64,000 nucleotides of DNA from Pyrus communis. Taxonomy: Eukaryota > Streptophyta > Magnoliopsida > Rosales > Rosaceae. The stretch is taken from positions 18,729,799-18,793,798 of the forward strand of contig NC_084813.1 of NCBI RefSeq assembly GCF_963583255.1, read 5' to 3'. Both the position numbers and the translations under genes were made by a program. The notes beneath the pieces were generated by a model that was not told the DNA's origin, made no database searches, and saw nothing but the letters and a program-made list of their open reading frames with translations. Shown in pieces: positions 23,070-36,048 of the stretch; positions within the stretch are counted from its first letter, which is position 1, and every line of letters starts with the position of its first letter.

Positions 23070-24490
23070 TTAACAAGACTAGCCTTCATGCGCGTACTCA
23101 CGCTCATGTAGAAGATATTTTTTGAATCACGGTGTGCTATGCGCGACTGACACATTTTAAATGTATGTAGTGTAAATTGACAAAAGGAAAGTCAAATATT
23201 TGAAGTAAATGAATAATCTTAGATCATGCTAAAAGAAAGCCCTCATAAACCAATTAAAACAGCTGAATTCACATAATAAAATCGGTCTATATAGAATTTA
23301 CATTATAAATAGAGAAAATAATATTTAATAAACAATTGATTGAATCACATTATTGCTAGCACATTGTGAGACTAAGCACACCCCTTCCCCATTAGTGTAG
23401 ATAATATCGTTTGTTAATAAAAAAAAATCATTTGGCAACTAATTTAATCACATTATTATCCGCGAAAGACCTTTTTTATAACCGGCATTACACGCCTCTT
23501 AAGATGTTTTGAACGTGTTTAAAAATAGAGAAATTGAATCACATATTGCTAGCCTATTGTGAGATACTAATTAAAAAAAAAAAAAACACAGTACAAAAAA
23601 AGTGATTATCAAAAAAAGCACTATTAAAATGATGAAAATGCCCCTGCCTTATTTGATGCATTATTTTGGGATGCTTTTGAAGTTTTTTATTTTGGGGCAT
23701 TTTTGTCCAAATTTTTTGTTGAAGCTTGGTGACACCAAAATCACTATTCACATTTTCCATTGGCTTTATATATAGATTAGCCTTCATGCACGCGCTCACG
23801 CGTGTGCAAAAGGTATTTTTGGAATCACGGCGTGCTACTTGCGACTTACACGTTTTAAATGTATTTATATGCATAAATTGACAAAAGGAAAGTCAAATAT
23901 TTGAAGTAAATGAATAATTTAGATCATGCTACAAGAAACCCCTCATAAACCAATTAAAGCAGCTGAATTCACATAATAAAATCAGTCATAGAGAAAATAA
24001 TATTTAATAAACAATTGATTGAATCACATTATTACTAGCCCATTATGTGGCTAAGCCCACCCCATCCCACTTAGTGTAGATAATATCGTTTGTTTAAAAA
24101 AATAATCATTTAACAATTAATTTAATCAAATTATTATCCGCGTGCAAAATAAGTTTTTTATAGCCGACATTACATGCCTTTTAAGATATTTTGAACGTGT
24201 TTAAAAATAGAGAAAATAATATTTAATAAACAACTGATTGAATCATATTATTACTAGCTCATTGTGAGACTAAGCCCAACCCCTTCCTCTTAGTGTAGAT
24301 AATATTGTTTGTTAAAAAAAAAAAAAATCATTTGATAACTTATTTAATCACATTATTATCCACGTGTGAATGACATTTTTTATAACCGGCATTACATGCC
24401 TCTTAAAATGTTTTGAATGTGTTTAAAAATAGAGAAATTGAATCATATTATTACTAGTCTATTGTGAGGCAAAAAAAAAAACTGTACCAA
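23070..24490. repeat. Tandem repeat, period about 700 bp, two and a half copies
   Basis: The block starting agccttcatg and including aaaggaaagtcaaatatttg, an attattatccgcg-like phrase and gaacgtgtttaaaaatagag occurs near 23081 and 23779, with a partial third copy from about 24195. It is absent from unit B, where the flanks join near 36785. No coding sequence is seen. Confidence 0.75.
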
Positions 24491-24539
24491 AAAATTAATT
24501 ATTAAAAAAATATTTTGTTGAAGCTTGGTGACACTAAAA

Positions 24540-26667
24540 GTACCATTCACCTTTTGTGTTGGTTTTATGTATAAGATATGGTGAGGATGATTTGTACTAC
24601 TAGGGCTCCATACATCATACGCCACATAATTAAGCAACATTTGACGTCCACTAAATGAAAGGTTGTCGGTATGAATTGTTTTGGGCCTAGCCAACCCAAA
24701 CCTACGGGCCAGGCGGGGTTTTATTTTGGTCGGGCCGTTTGTTTGACACATATGCGTTAGCCAATAAAATGCTGAGTGTAGATCAAACTTTAAATATATT
24801 TCTTTGAATAAATCAAAGCCTAATGAAAATTGTCTCATGGTCTGACTAGTTGTACAAGTTTTTATCATTTACATGTCTGACAGTAGGTTTGGGAGATTGA
24901 AGAACAAGATTCTTGGGATGAAGATTAGCTTTTATCTCACATTTTACTTGGAGTGCAACTGCAAAATCTTCATAATCAAATGCACAAGCAGGACTAGCTC
25001 GTTGATCCCATCATAATAGTAACAAAGAAGAAGAAGAATCACAAAAGAAGAAGAAAGAAATGAAAACTTGAGTAGAATAAATCGCTCGTATTTCTTAGTA
25101 ACCGTTTGTTTTCAACTTAATGAATAGTACAAGAGTACCCTTGTACAACAAGATTAACTCTTAAGCTAATCACTCATTGAAAGACATGTTGAAATGACAC
25201 CTGATAATGTATGGCTAATAGTCTTCAATCATAGAGAAGCTCGCGTAATGCAGTGAATCAGTGTTGAGATGAGATCCGCCAAATCTAGAGGGAAATGCAG
25301 TGATAGGCGTGCGAGGTTGGAGGATTGATTCAAAGTTGTGGGGGAGTATGAGCGAAAAGCTCCAAATCATGGCCGAAATGCCCCAAATCAGAGGTGTAAA
25401 TTAAACCTTGAACAATGAGCATTTTTACACCATTTGTAAATGTGGGTTGCTTCGCCGTTCCCTAACATGAATCGGGGCCATCGCAGGTGTGCAGAGTATA
25501 TATTACTATATATATTAATAAAACTATAAGATATCTACAATGTATTGAAAAAGTTATACTCATATATGATTCAAGTGCAAAGTCATATTTGACATTTGAT
25601 ATAGCTATAAATGTGGGATCCTCACCACATAAGATACAAAAATTATATTTGTCTTTAAATTTGACTAGACTCCTTCCGATTTACAAGAGTTAAAAGTTAA
25701 AAGTCAAATTTGATTTCATGTGCATTGTATATAAAATAACTTGCACAACCACATTTGGAGTCAAATATGACTTCATAACTTCTAACCTTTAAGTTTTAGA
25801 TTGAAGATACAATTTATTCATCCTTAATTGACTCTTGGGGATGACAAGTTCTGTACTAAATCCTTACTGATCTTAGTTTAAATAAGTCGTTACATAAAAA
25901 AGACTTTCTGTACTAAATCCTTACTGATCTTAGTTTAAATAAGTTGTTACATAAAAAAGACTAACTCTATGGGTCAACTTTCAACTAAGAATATATGACA
26001 TAAGTAAATATACTTGAGTCTTAATCTCTTGATCACTCTCCGATGTGATACTAAGAGTAGAGGTTAAAACACTAAAAGCATATCTATTTATTCTTCATTC
26101 TTAATATCAAATCTAAAAATAAGTAACCATGCGTTCCTTGATCACTGATTACCGAGATAATATTTTTAAACAAACAGACAAATAGACTGCCAGGAACCCC
26201 AAGAATACTAAATGACAATCGTGAGGGCTCTGGACTCAAGTCACCTCCCCTTTCTTTCTTTCCTGGCTTTCTGAGCGTGGCTATTGCCCCCTTTTTCTTT
26301 TTATTCTTTTGTATTGGTTACATTTGATTACTCCTTTCGAAGTTTAGGTAGGTTTGCTTATTAAATCCTCTTCAGTTAATAACAAGGCTTTGCCCAACTT
26401 TGCATTAATGTTAGGAATATGATACCAATATTCAAGCGGAAGTTGCGTGTCCAGTTGATCCTTAATATGATTCCAGGAAAAGCAGCCCATGCACCTCTTC
26501 ATTTCTAAGTAGCTTCCCACTTTCCCCCATTTTCTTCTTATTAGATCCTTTGTTTTATTTGCTTACTTACTAGAGTTTAATAACTAGCTAGCTGCAGTTT
26601 GTTGGCTTCCATTCCTTTCAATCCGTAAGTAGTAAGTATACTACATTCAGTAGACTACATTAATTTC
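24540..26667. other. Upstream region of the unit A ankyrin pseudogene
   Basis: Non-coding and well conserved in unit B (about 36790-38854), so it probably includes the ancestral promoter and upstream region of the ankyrin/PGG gene. Within unit A a short direct repeat (taaatccttactgatctta) occurs at about 25858 and 25915. No other feature is recognised. Confidence 0.5.
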
Positions 26668-28347
26668 ATGGCACGAGGTGTTTGGGAGACCTTGGCACAC
26701 GGTGTTTCGGCGGCCATGTCACGCGTGTTACATCCATCAGGTGTGTCTGCCTCTCCTTGCCAAAAGAACAGGAAAAAAAAAAAAAAAATCCTTTCCTATT
26801 TCATTATCTAATTAAATAATCGTCTATACCTTTTTCTTAAGAAAATGCTAGGATATTATGTTTTCATACCATATTTTTGTGTCATCTAGTATTTAAAATA
26901 TCCATATAGATAGAAACATTGAATACAAATTTATGAAAATATCAATATCGGTTGTCTTCAATGAAAATGTTAAAAATTTGCTAAAAAATGTGAGAATTTA
27001 AAATAATACTTTAAGAAATGTCATACAAACCACAATATATGTATTAATAAAAAAAAAGTAATGATTAAATACTACATAACATGTCCATCTTTTGCGCAGA
27101 TAAGAGATTAGATTCAAGGAATCCTTATTCAACAAATTTGTTTTGTTTTTTTTTTTTTACTGAATCTTATCCCACTAATGTACAATTCAAATAGTCTAAT
27201 CTTCACATAATACATAACTTAATTCAAACGAAAACAATATCAACAGAAAAATCCATTCCAACACATTTAATCACTTTTGTCAAACGATATATTTGTTACA
27301 TTTGATGTTAGATTATGAAGTCGATGGGGTTTGAACTCTCGCCATAGTGCAAGGGTAACACTCATCTCCACCTCCATCCGTAGATGTGCGCAATTTTAGT
27401 TCCATGTAGAAATATAAATCCTTGAATTAATTTGATACAATGTACAAATCTAACTCCTTGAATTAATTTGGCGATTTTGGTTCTGATTTTGTCCCATTTA
27501 GTTTCAGTTCACTCCCATTTTCGTTTATTCCGTCAAATAAACATTAAACTACAGGGTAGTATGGACATTTTATTTTTGACACAACTCTTTGCCTCCAACT
27601 TGCCTGCTAAAACAATCTCAATTCCATTTTTTATAACTCTAATTTAAACCCCATTTGTCTCTCTTACGGATTTGTGTGGAGCTATAGCTGCAACCGTTGA
27701 CAAAAGCAAATAATGGGTTGTGTTTCAAATCTAATTCAATCCACTCAATGAATCCAATGACTGCAACTACACCTTTTTTGATATGTACGAAAATAGAGTG
27801 AACTGAAACTAAATAAGACAAAAAATGGCAATTTCAGGAGCATAGTGAGACAAAACCAGTTTCAAGAGGTAAAGTAAAACTAAATGGTAGTTTCAAGGGG
27901 GGAAATCAATTAATAAGCAAATAATTTATTGTTACATATAGTACTAGCTTTTAGAGATTAGGTGACTCTTTTTCCAATGTTACATCTTCAAAATTGGCAT
28001 GCTCCGCTGCTAATATTGTTTTTTGTATCCATATAACTTTCATTAAGGATATCTAAGTCATTTTCTTATACACCTTTATTAAGTAATAATCTTCCTATAC
28101 TTAGAAAATTGGTTTTGATAACATTATTACTATATCGAGATTTTACTGTAAATGAGCCTCCTGCAATCATATTGGGATCACTTTTCCCTTGCACAATCAC
28201 ACGCACGTAATCAATCATGAGCATTGTAGTAAAATGCAAATTATCTCAAGGACATATAATGTCTAATTTTACCATAAATTTGATATATTTGTAACCATAT
28301 TCATATTCATATTCATGTGCATTTAGCATTATTTTTTATTGTTTGAA

Positions 28348-28710
28348 GGCTTTTTAGCCAAAATGGTCTCGGAGATTTACATAACTCCTCATTTTAGTTC
28401 CTGAGCTTTGAAATTGACGGAATTGGTCCCTGAATTTATCCACAAACAATCATTTTAGTCATTTCATGAAAAATCTCCATAAAATAAGAATAAAATGACA
28501 AAAATATCCTCAAATTTTGTCAAATCATTTTGGCCTATTGTTTATTAAATTGAGAGTATTTTTTTGTTATTTTGATCCTTATTTAACATGATTTTTCACC
28601 GAATGACCAAAATGATTGATGGTGAACAATTTCAGGGACCCGTTTCCGTTGATTTCTAATCTTAGGAACCAAAGTTTGCAAATCTCAGGGATTATTTTGA
28701 TTAAAAAGCC
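28348..28710. mobile_element. Mutator-like foldback MITE in intron 1 of the unit A ankyrin pseudogene
   Basis: This 363-bp element is almost entirely inverted repeat, starting ggctttttagccaaaatggt and ending attttgattaaaaagcc. It is flanked by a perfect 9-bp duplication ttgtttgaa (28339-28347 and 28711-28719), the Mutator/MULE signature. Unit B lacks it at the corresponding position (about 42215). The element at 50986-52449 is a longer member of the same family. Confidence 0.92.
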
Positions 28711-30249
28711 TTGTTTGAACATATTGAAACAGTGTATTTAATTAATGGCATGAATGATTTCTTGGTTTTCTTTGTGATTAAATTTCAGTGCTCTATTTTC
28801 CTAACACTTTGGAGTGTTAATCACAATGATCCCATATAATTTTTCTAGTTGTCATATAATTTCATACAACTTCATTAAAAAGATAAATAGCAAGGAACGC
28901 ATAAACATTATCTTCCATGGTTTCTAAGATTGAAGTTTTTAACTAAGCATAAAACTTAACAAGTATGAGGAAATTAATAATAATAAACAAAATAAATTTT
29001 GACAGGACTTGAATATAGTCAGTACAAACCTTTCTTTGAGGCTGTGCAAGCTGGTCGTTGGGAAACTGCAAGGGACTTTCACATCCAACATCCGGAGGTA
29101 GTAAGAGTAAGAAATCCATTTTCTGGGAAGACAGCTCTTCACATTGCAGTTGATGCTGGGCATGTGGATATTGTGAAAGAATTGGTGTCGTTGATGCAAG
29201 AGGACGACTTGGAAATAAAAGCAACACAGGGTGGTCGGACAGCTCTTGCTATTGCTGCAAGTAAAGGGATTCCCGAAATGGCTGAATGCATGGTAACAAA
29301 GAACAAAAAATTACTCAGCATTCCCAATTCAAACAACGAGCTTCCAATTGTGGAAGCTTATTTCCATGGTCATTGGCATATGGCTCGATATCTCTACTCC
29401 GTCACTCCACTTGAAGAATTAATGCCAGACAAAGGACCTCATGGCCCTGCAATAATCTCCAATTGTTTTACATCCAAAGAATTTGGTAAAAGTTTTTAAA
29501 TATGAGTATTAACATGATGTTGAGGACTACAAAAATAAAAATTAAGGGTTCGTTTGATAATCATTTCAGTTGTTTAGTAAACTACTTCCAATTTTCCAAA
29601 GAAAAAAAAATTGAAAAAAAATGAAAACTAAAATTAAAATTTTGAAAACTAAAAAAAAAGTAGCGTTCAATTTTTTTATTTTTTTATTTTTGAAACTTGA
29701 AACCTAAATATAGTTATCAAACGAGTTTTTGGTTTTCAAATTAAAAACGTGATTACAAAAACTGAAAACGAAATGGGTATCAATTCGCAACTTAAAAAAA
29801 TAAATAGCTTATTCTAGCTATAGCTTACTCTTTTTTCCAATAGCTACAAATTACTATAGCAAACTAATTATTTTTGAAAAAATCGTAACGTGAAAAATAA
29901 ACAGATATCTCATGGGATTTAATTCAACGTTGCCCAAAATTGGCCGTTACTCGGGCCTACTCAACGGTGACCCCTTTAGAAATTTTGGCTAGGGAGGCTT
30001 CTTCATTCCCGAGCGGAGCGGTGCTCAAATTCTGGCAACAATGGGTTTATGACTGTTAGTGTACCATATACTCCCTTCTCTTTCTATTAATTATTTTCTT
30101 TCACTTTTATATGACATATTTTCTTGTCTTGATAGGTCTATACGTACAACCTCCTCCTCGCATCAATCATATCTGTGTAACTGTTCAAAATGAAGAAAAT
30201 CCCCAAGCTAATAACGGAAGGAGTTTAATTCGCTCAGGTTTGTTATCCC

Positions 30250-31240
30250 CTTCCTCTCCCATCATTAACAAGTTAAAAATGTTGTATAAATGGTACGATC
30301 TAATTTGGGTTATCCACCTTACAAGGTTAGAGGTTTAAGAAAAAAAAGAAAAAATCTTTTACTCCCCCACTACCACCTTACAATGGTCATCGCAAATAGC
30401 ATCCATACCGCCATGTCTCCACTACCAGGCATCATTGCCACCAGATCCTACACCTATCATCACTAGTATCTCCCATCACCACACCATCACCGGGCCACCA
30501 CGACCACAACCACCTCCACCATCACTGCCTTCACCAATTCTACTACCTCATAATCACCATTTCCACCACCATTATTGTTAACCACACCCTCGCCCATGTT
30601 ACCATCATCTTCGTCACTATGGATGCAAATTTTGTGCAATTGAATTAACAAAATTCCACATACAAATCAAGGTACATCATTAATCTAATTGACAAACACC
30701 CAAAAAAGGAGGGAATGTATCCACCAAAGGGCCTCCGATGCCTAAGTCAAAGAAGTATTTTGAGAGAAACTATAAACTTGAGAGAGTTCTGAGACGTAAG
30801 TGGCGATTACCATTTTCCCTGTTTGACTTGGTTATTTATATACATGAATCCTAGTAGGCAACCAGGAGGAAGGTTGTAGTCCATAATAGACAAATCCTAA
30901 TCCTACCTAAAATTAGACTCCAAGAATATTTATAATTTGGGAGATAAGCATTGGTTGAATTCTCACAAATTCCTTACTTATAAAATTCAGGGTTTGCATA
31001 GAGAATTCACACAATAAAACCCGAGTATGAAATTTTTCCCATATTCTTCTTCCTTCCTCGACCTGGCAGCACTTGGGCTGCCGGCGAATTTATCATGTCA
31101 TGATTACCCATTTGGACTTTATAGCACTTACTGACTAGAGAAGATGATTGCATGATTCGGATTCACCCACAATCATCTTTCGAAAATATTGATAGCACAT
31201 GCGACTTTACCAGGTTATGATCCCATCTATCAATAGTAAC
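30250..31240. other. Intron 3 expansion in the unit A ankyrin pseudogene
   Basis: Intron 3 is about 1.08 kb here but 207 bp in unit B. The extra sequence includes a cac/acc-rich simple tract (about 30370-30620) and AT-rich text with no recognised ends. It is probably an insertion, but I could not define its borders or class. Confidence 0.45.
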
Positions 31241-33697
31241 AGTGCAGCAATTAAACTATTATACGTGCCCTTTATGGGTGTGCTCCATAAGTTTCACCAA
31301 CATTTTTTCCATTGCAGTGGGAGGTTTAGTGGAACGGCTAGTTTCCCCTTCAGAAAAACAAAAGGAAGGGCTTGTTTCGAAAATCGTTGAGATATTTGGT
31401 ATGCTGGTAATAATTTCATTTGTTGTAAATTTGAATTCAAATCAATTATCTAAAGCAGTTATGTCCTAAACATTTGAATTTTAAATGTCAACTAAGGAAT
31501 CAAACACATATATGAAATGAAGCTCACTTGCATTTTTAAAGCTCATATGCGAAGAGATAAATAAAGATTTGGATATGCAACAAATGAGTTATCCCACTGT
31601 GCGTTTGGCAATCTTCCAAGCTGTTAGTAAGGGGAACGTGGAGTTTATTACTCATATATGCAAAGCAAATCCTGAACTTCTGTGGTCAACAAATGACAAT
31701 TCAAGGGACATATTTGACTTTTCCATCGAATGTCGTCAAGAAAAGATTTATAACCTTATATATGGGATCTCTGCAAAGGACTGGGTGGAAAATATTGCCG
31801 ATAAAGATTATAATAACAAGCTACATATAGCTGGGTTGTTGTCCCCATCTGCACAAGCACAACTTTATCGTATTCCAGGGGCAGCATTGCAAATGCAGCG
31901 TGAACTACAATGATACAAGGTTAGGATTTCTCACTCGACATAATCCTTGATTACTTTGCCCATATGACATATAAACTGAAAGAATCAAATTAAGTGTTCG
32001 GGAGGTTCTGAATTTGTTTTCCCTTTTTGTAATAATCATCCAAATCCAGCATCAACTATTAGGTACTCGGGGAGGGAGGGAAGAATTGGGCTTGACACTT
32101 TGGAAAAATGCTCTTAACCAACTGAATTACAAGTCTCTTTATCCACTTACTAGGTGTCAATCTTAGTTTGTTTTCCTAAAAAGTTTCTTGCACTAAAGGT
32201 GCTGCATTTTGAAAGAGAGTTATTTGCTTTTTCGATTTATTGTAAGCAGATGTTCAACCTAACACAAATTGTAAAATTAACACAATCTTAAAGCCTTAAT
32301 GCATAAAATGTTACAATTGAACATCGTGACCAATTGTAGGTGCTCTCATATGTCAGTACAAATGTTAAAATTAACACAACCTAACACAAGTTACAAATCT
32401 TGAAATGTAAAATGTAGGTAGTTAATCCTAATATAATAAAGATTATAGAAAATTATATTTTATGCTGTCTTGTGTCAGTACTTTTTGTTCAATGCAATGC
32501 AGGAAGTAGAGACTATTGTACCTCCTAAGTTTCTTGAGTTTAGGAACAAAGATGAACGTTTGACACCAAGGGAACTTTTCACAAAGAATCACAGTGGATT
32601 ACTAAAGGAGGGAGAAAAATGGATGAAAGAGACAGCAACTTCTTACACTGTTGTAGGTGCTCTTATTATTACCATCATGTTTGCTGCAGTAATCACAATT
32701 CCTGGAGGAAACAAAGATACCGGCTTTCCCGCATTCATCGATGAAAAATTGTTTATGTTATTTATGATTTCAGATGCTATATCACTCTTTTCTTCCACGA
32801 CTGCAATGTTGACGTTTCTCAGAATTCTCACGTCACGTTATGCAGAAGAAGATTTTCTTAAGTCCTTACCTACAAAGATGATAATTGGTCTTGCTACTCT
32901 TTTTTTTGCTATCGCAACCATGATGATTGCGTTTTCTGCAGCCCTTCTAATTATAGTTCGTCGACAGTCCTGGATTGTGATTCCGACCATATTGCTTTCA
33001 AGTGTTCCAGTCACTTTATTTGCTTGGATGCAATTCCCCCTCCTAGTTAGAATTACCATTTCTACTTGCGGAAAAGGAATATTTAATAGGAATGTGACAC
33101 GTTGGTTGTAAAGGTGTTTCATTATTTTATATTTCTTATCGTATAGATCTGTTTATGTGGGATCCTAAAATGAGAGGTGTAATTGATTCAATGGATTATA
33201 CATTAAGGAATAAATTGGTGGTTTATGTGGGACCTCTCACTTACAAATGAAGAGGAACACTACTAGATCGTATTTAGTTACTAAATGATATCTTGTTTTT
33301 GTGCATTGACTGATTCGTTTTTATTGTTTGATGAATGATTTGATTGTAGTTACTACATTACAGGTTCGAATAAGAACCACACAAGGCACCCAACAGGATG
33401 AGCACATGAACTAATCATTCAGATTATCCCATCATCTTTAAGACAATAGACCAGTTCACTAATGAAACCAATAAAGAAAGGAAACGAAAGCCATAAGTAA
33501 ATTTAAATTGTAGCAAAAGCTATTTCATTATCTTCATGGCCAGTTCACACACGGGGAATCCAGATGTAGCTTTACGTCCAAGCACTATGATGTTGAACAT
33601 AGATATACCAATCACAGTAAGAACTGAAAGCTTTTTCATCCTGATGCACCCGACGATAGATCTTGTCCCAACCTCTAATGTCATAGACAGTAGAGGT

Positions 33698-34896
33698 TTA
33701 ACAACATAATGCACGCCATGGCTCCCGACCGTCTTTTGATTTTCTTGTTGGATTCCATGTGATCTTGTCTCTTGAAAAGGAAAGGTTCAAAGTGCTTGCT
33801 AAAACTTCTCCAATCTCATAGTATCTGAAAAAGAAACCATCTAGAGTTAAACAATATACGTATACTTGGGAAACAGACAGATTCATAGAGAACTAAAAGG
33901 AAGAGAAAGAAACAAGGCCAAACGACTGACTTTCAGCAGTGGAACATGGAGAAACTGAGCATAAACTATTTTTCCCATTCATCTCTCAAGCAAATCGTAG
34001 AAATACAAATTACTATCCTATCATGCCTCCAAACCCAATTTGAATTCAATCATATGTCACAACAATTCAAGGCAAACTGAATGTTGACAGTTGCATTAGA
34101 TAAAGTAATAAAAAAGACTGTATACCTGAAACTCTTCTTTATCAGAAATGCGTTGACCTCTTTGCCCGATAAGAACATATGTTGGCAACTTCAAAACACG
34201 GACCAACTGAAGAAAGCAAGCCAAAGGTTCATGATGAATCTGCAAGGATGGCGGTGGCTTCTGGGTTTTGGTTGCCATAGCCTTGCTTATGGCTGTTTCT
34301 GAACCAATCTCTATACCATAAAGTGAACATTTGCTTTCAAATTTTGTTGCAGATTTACTTTCCCCCTTTAGCTTGGATGACTCTAGGAAAAACGGGGCAA
34401 CGACTGTAGGAACTGAGGATGAATTCCGCCCTGCTAATTGTGCTAGAACTTCATTAATAGCGCAGGCTAGTATTGGCGGTTCATAGTATTCCATAAGCAG
34501 CATAGACACCTGAAAAATACAAAATTGAAGAGAAAATTTTTATAACGTTCCCCTAATCTGTTATCTTCAAGAGATGTTAGAAGACAAATACAATAGTTAT
34601 TTACTCACACTTTACATAACACCGAGTCGATTCCAATCACACACAATCTAAACCCCAAATTGTCACAAATTTCACTTTGACCATAAAAACTAGAACGCAT
34701 TCCATTAGAAAATACACGACCCATTTCTCAACACCCAAATTCCACATAGAATCTAATCTATACGAGACAGAATCTATACGAATACAAACCCGTTTCTGGG
34801 TCCTAAACAATTCCATGAGAGATAAGAGGAAGAGAGAGAAGGGGAACCTCATATTGGCCCAGGGGAACGAGGAAGCGGCGAAGGATTCCAGAAGCT
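33698..34896 (-). pseudogene. Copy of the unrecognised conserved gene (unit A), broken
   Basis: Homologous to the intact minus-strand gene at 46251-47963. Exon 3 (34509-34126, 128 codons) is fully open. Exon 4 (33824-33698) is 127 bases against 129, a 2-base loss just after the acceptor that creates an immediate stop. Of exon 2 only the last part (34896-34848) is present, because the unit A boundary cuts it, and exon 1 is missing altogether. With no start exon and a frameshift it is a pseudogene. It lies convergent to the ankyrin pseudogene, as in unit B. Confidence 0.88.
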
Positions 34897-35091
34897 ATGA
34901 ATTGGGTTGGGTCGGTTAGAAAGCCCAAAAAAATAATTCCCGGGTTGCAATATTACAAACCCGTTGTCAGAGCTAATATTACACGGGTTGCTGTATTACA
35001 AGCCGGCCGAACCCGAATTGATATATCATTCAAAGAGTCAACCCATTTTACGCAATTTAGTCAACATGGAATGCCGCCACCTTTCATTTAG

Positions 35092-35246
35092 AGAAAACTA
35101 ATGAAAAAGATTTGAAAATTTTGAGATTTAACGATAAGGACAAAATAAAGGGTAAAGTGAATAGTACCAAATTTGACTTTTTAGTGTAAAAATGTGGTTT
35201 TTTGTTAAAGTAAATATTACTGCGGGATTTTCGTTAAAACTCTCTC
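35092..35246. mobile_element. MITE-like element between the duplication units
   Basis: A short block, gaaaactaatgaaaa through agggtaaagtgaatagtacc to ttttcgttaaaac, has the length and text of a dispersed MITE as I remember it from Rosaceae genomes. Inverted ends are weak and no target duplication was established. Confidence 0.4.
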
Positions 35247-35399
35247 CATTCAATTCACAACTTGACTTCATCCTTAAAAAATTACAAACCCGTTGTCAGT
35301 GCTTCCATTATCTTTCGTAGTTCGATTAATTGATTATCTGGGCAAATCGGTCTCATTATCTCTGTTGCCACCATCCAAAGGGTCAAATTTAGATAATCT

Positions 35400-35728
35400 C
35401 ACTCTTTCTTGAGATTAATCTCAGTTTTCCTTCAGCCGAGTCTCAACTATCTTAGGCTTCATGCCTTTTATCCGGCGTTTTACGCCTGTTTTTACTGTCT
35501 TTTAATTTCCCTCACTCTCTCCTCAGCTGTGATACTTTATCTCCATCCTACCATGTGCTCAGTTTCTGATCTAAAATTGGATATCAGGTCCACTTCCCTC
35601 CCTCACTTCCCCTCCCTCAACCAGCATGCCGAATCTACATCGAGACCAAATGTTAGGTATTTTACTCTCTTAGCCTCACCTTCTTCCCATATGTTACTTT
35701 CTTTGTATATATCACTTCGTTTCCAGCA
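35400..35728. repeat. Inverted copy of part of the 19.1-21.7 kb insertion
   Basis: The reverse complement of about 19390-19830 matches here across most of its length (for example gagtctcaactatc and cccatatgttactttctttg-like phrases). It sits immediately before the start of duplication unit B, so the element may have been present at the duplication junction. Confidence 0.65.
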
Positions 35729-35867
35729 CTGATAGTGAGAGAAATTTTTATTACGATTTGTTTACAAATATCCATTTTGGCATATACATAACAAAGGAAA
35801 AGAAAAAAGTATGGAGAGAATATTTTATCACCAAACCAATGAGTGGGGGAAAGGGGCGGACGCATTC

Positions 35868-36048
35868 GACGGCAGAAAAAAAAAATTATTACGACGGAAT
35901 TCGTACATCATGTGTTTTTATGTAAGTGGTAGAAACTTTTATTTTTTAAGGTATTAACTTTTTAACACACATGTCTCATAATTTTTATAATGACATTTAG
36001 TGTACCACCTCGTATGCCGGTTACACTGAAAAATCTTCCCGATCACAG
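35868..36048. mobile_element. MITE-like insertion specific to unit B
   Basis: Unit A lacks this stretch between the aaaggggcgga and gggattgacaagttggggg blocks. Its core (ttttatgtaagtggt, then cacatgtctcat) is related to about 17060-17185. Ends are not exactly defined. Confidence 0.5.

Larger units (their letters stand above)
26668..33111 (+). pseudogene. Ankyrin/PGG-domain protein pseudogene (unit A)
   Basis: Exon structure by comparison with the intact unit B copy: 26668-26740, 29006-29485, 30136-30237, 31318-31398, 31497-31919 and 32503-33111. Exon 1 keeps a start and the correct splice phase but holds only one degenerate repeat of the WE-rich minisatellite. Exons 2-4 are open. In exon 5 a 14-base deletion at 31522/31523 (relative to 44095-44108) shifts the frame into a stop at about 31560. 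Further on, the codon for the Trp of QRELQW has become TGA (31911-31913). The last exon, encoding the four-helix PGG membrane domain, is still open but can no longer be joined in frame. A truncated ankyrin-only product cannot be excluded. Confidence 0.88.
18725..34900. repeat. Segmental duplication, unit A
   Basis: Collinear with unit B (35725-47728). It shares, in order, the accaaaccaatgagtgggg block, the caacttgcac-rich spacer around 25-26 kb, the ankyrin/PGG gene (here a pseudogene) and the convergent minus-strand gene (here a pseudogene that lost exon 1 at the unit boundary). It is about 4 kb longer than unit B, mainly through insertions at 19.1-21.75, 22.28-22.99, 23.07-24.49, 28.35-28.71 and 30.25-31.2 kb. 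Confidence 0.9.

Noticed and set aside
30361..30620. His/Pro/Thr-type simple repeat as a possible exon
   Set aside because: It is a cac/acc-rich low-complexity tract within an intron expansion, absent from the intact paralogue.
32104..32136. tRNA-like phrase on the minus strand, with a near copy in unit B (about 44688-44715)
   Set aside because: Only a D-arm-like piece (attcagttggttaagagca) is present. There is no acceptor pairing, anticodon arm or T-arm around it, so it is at most a tRNA-derived fragment within intron 5.
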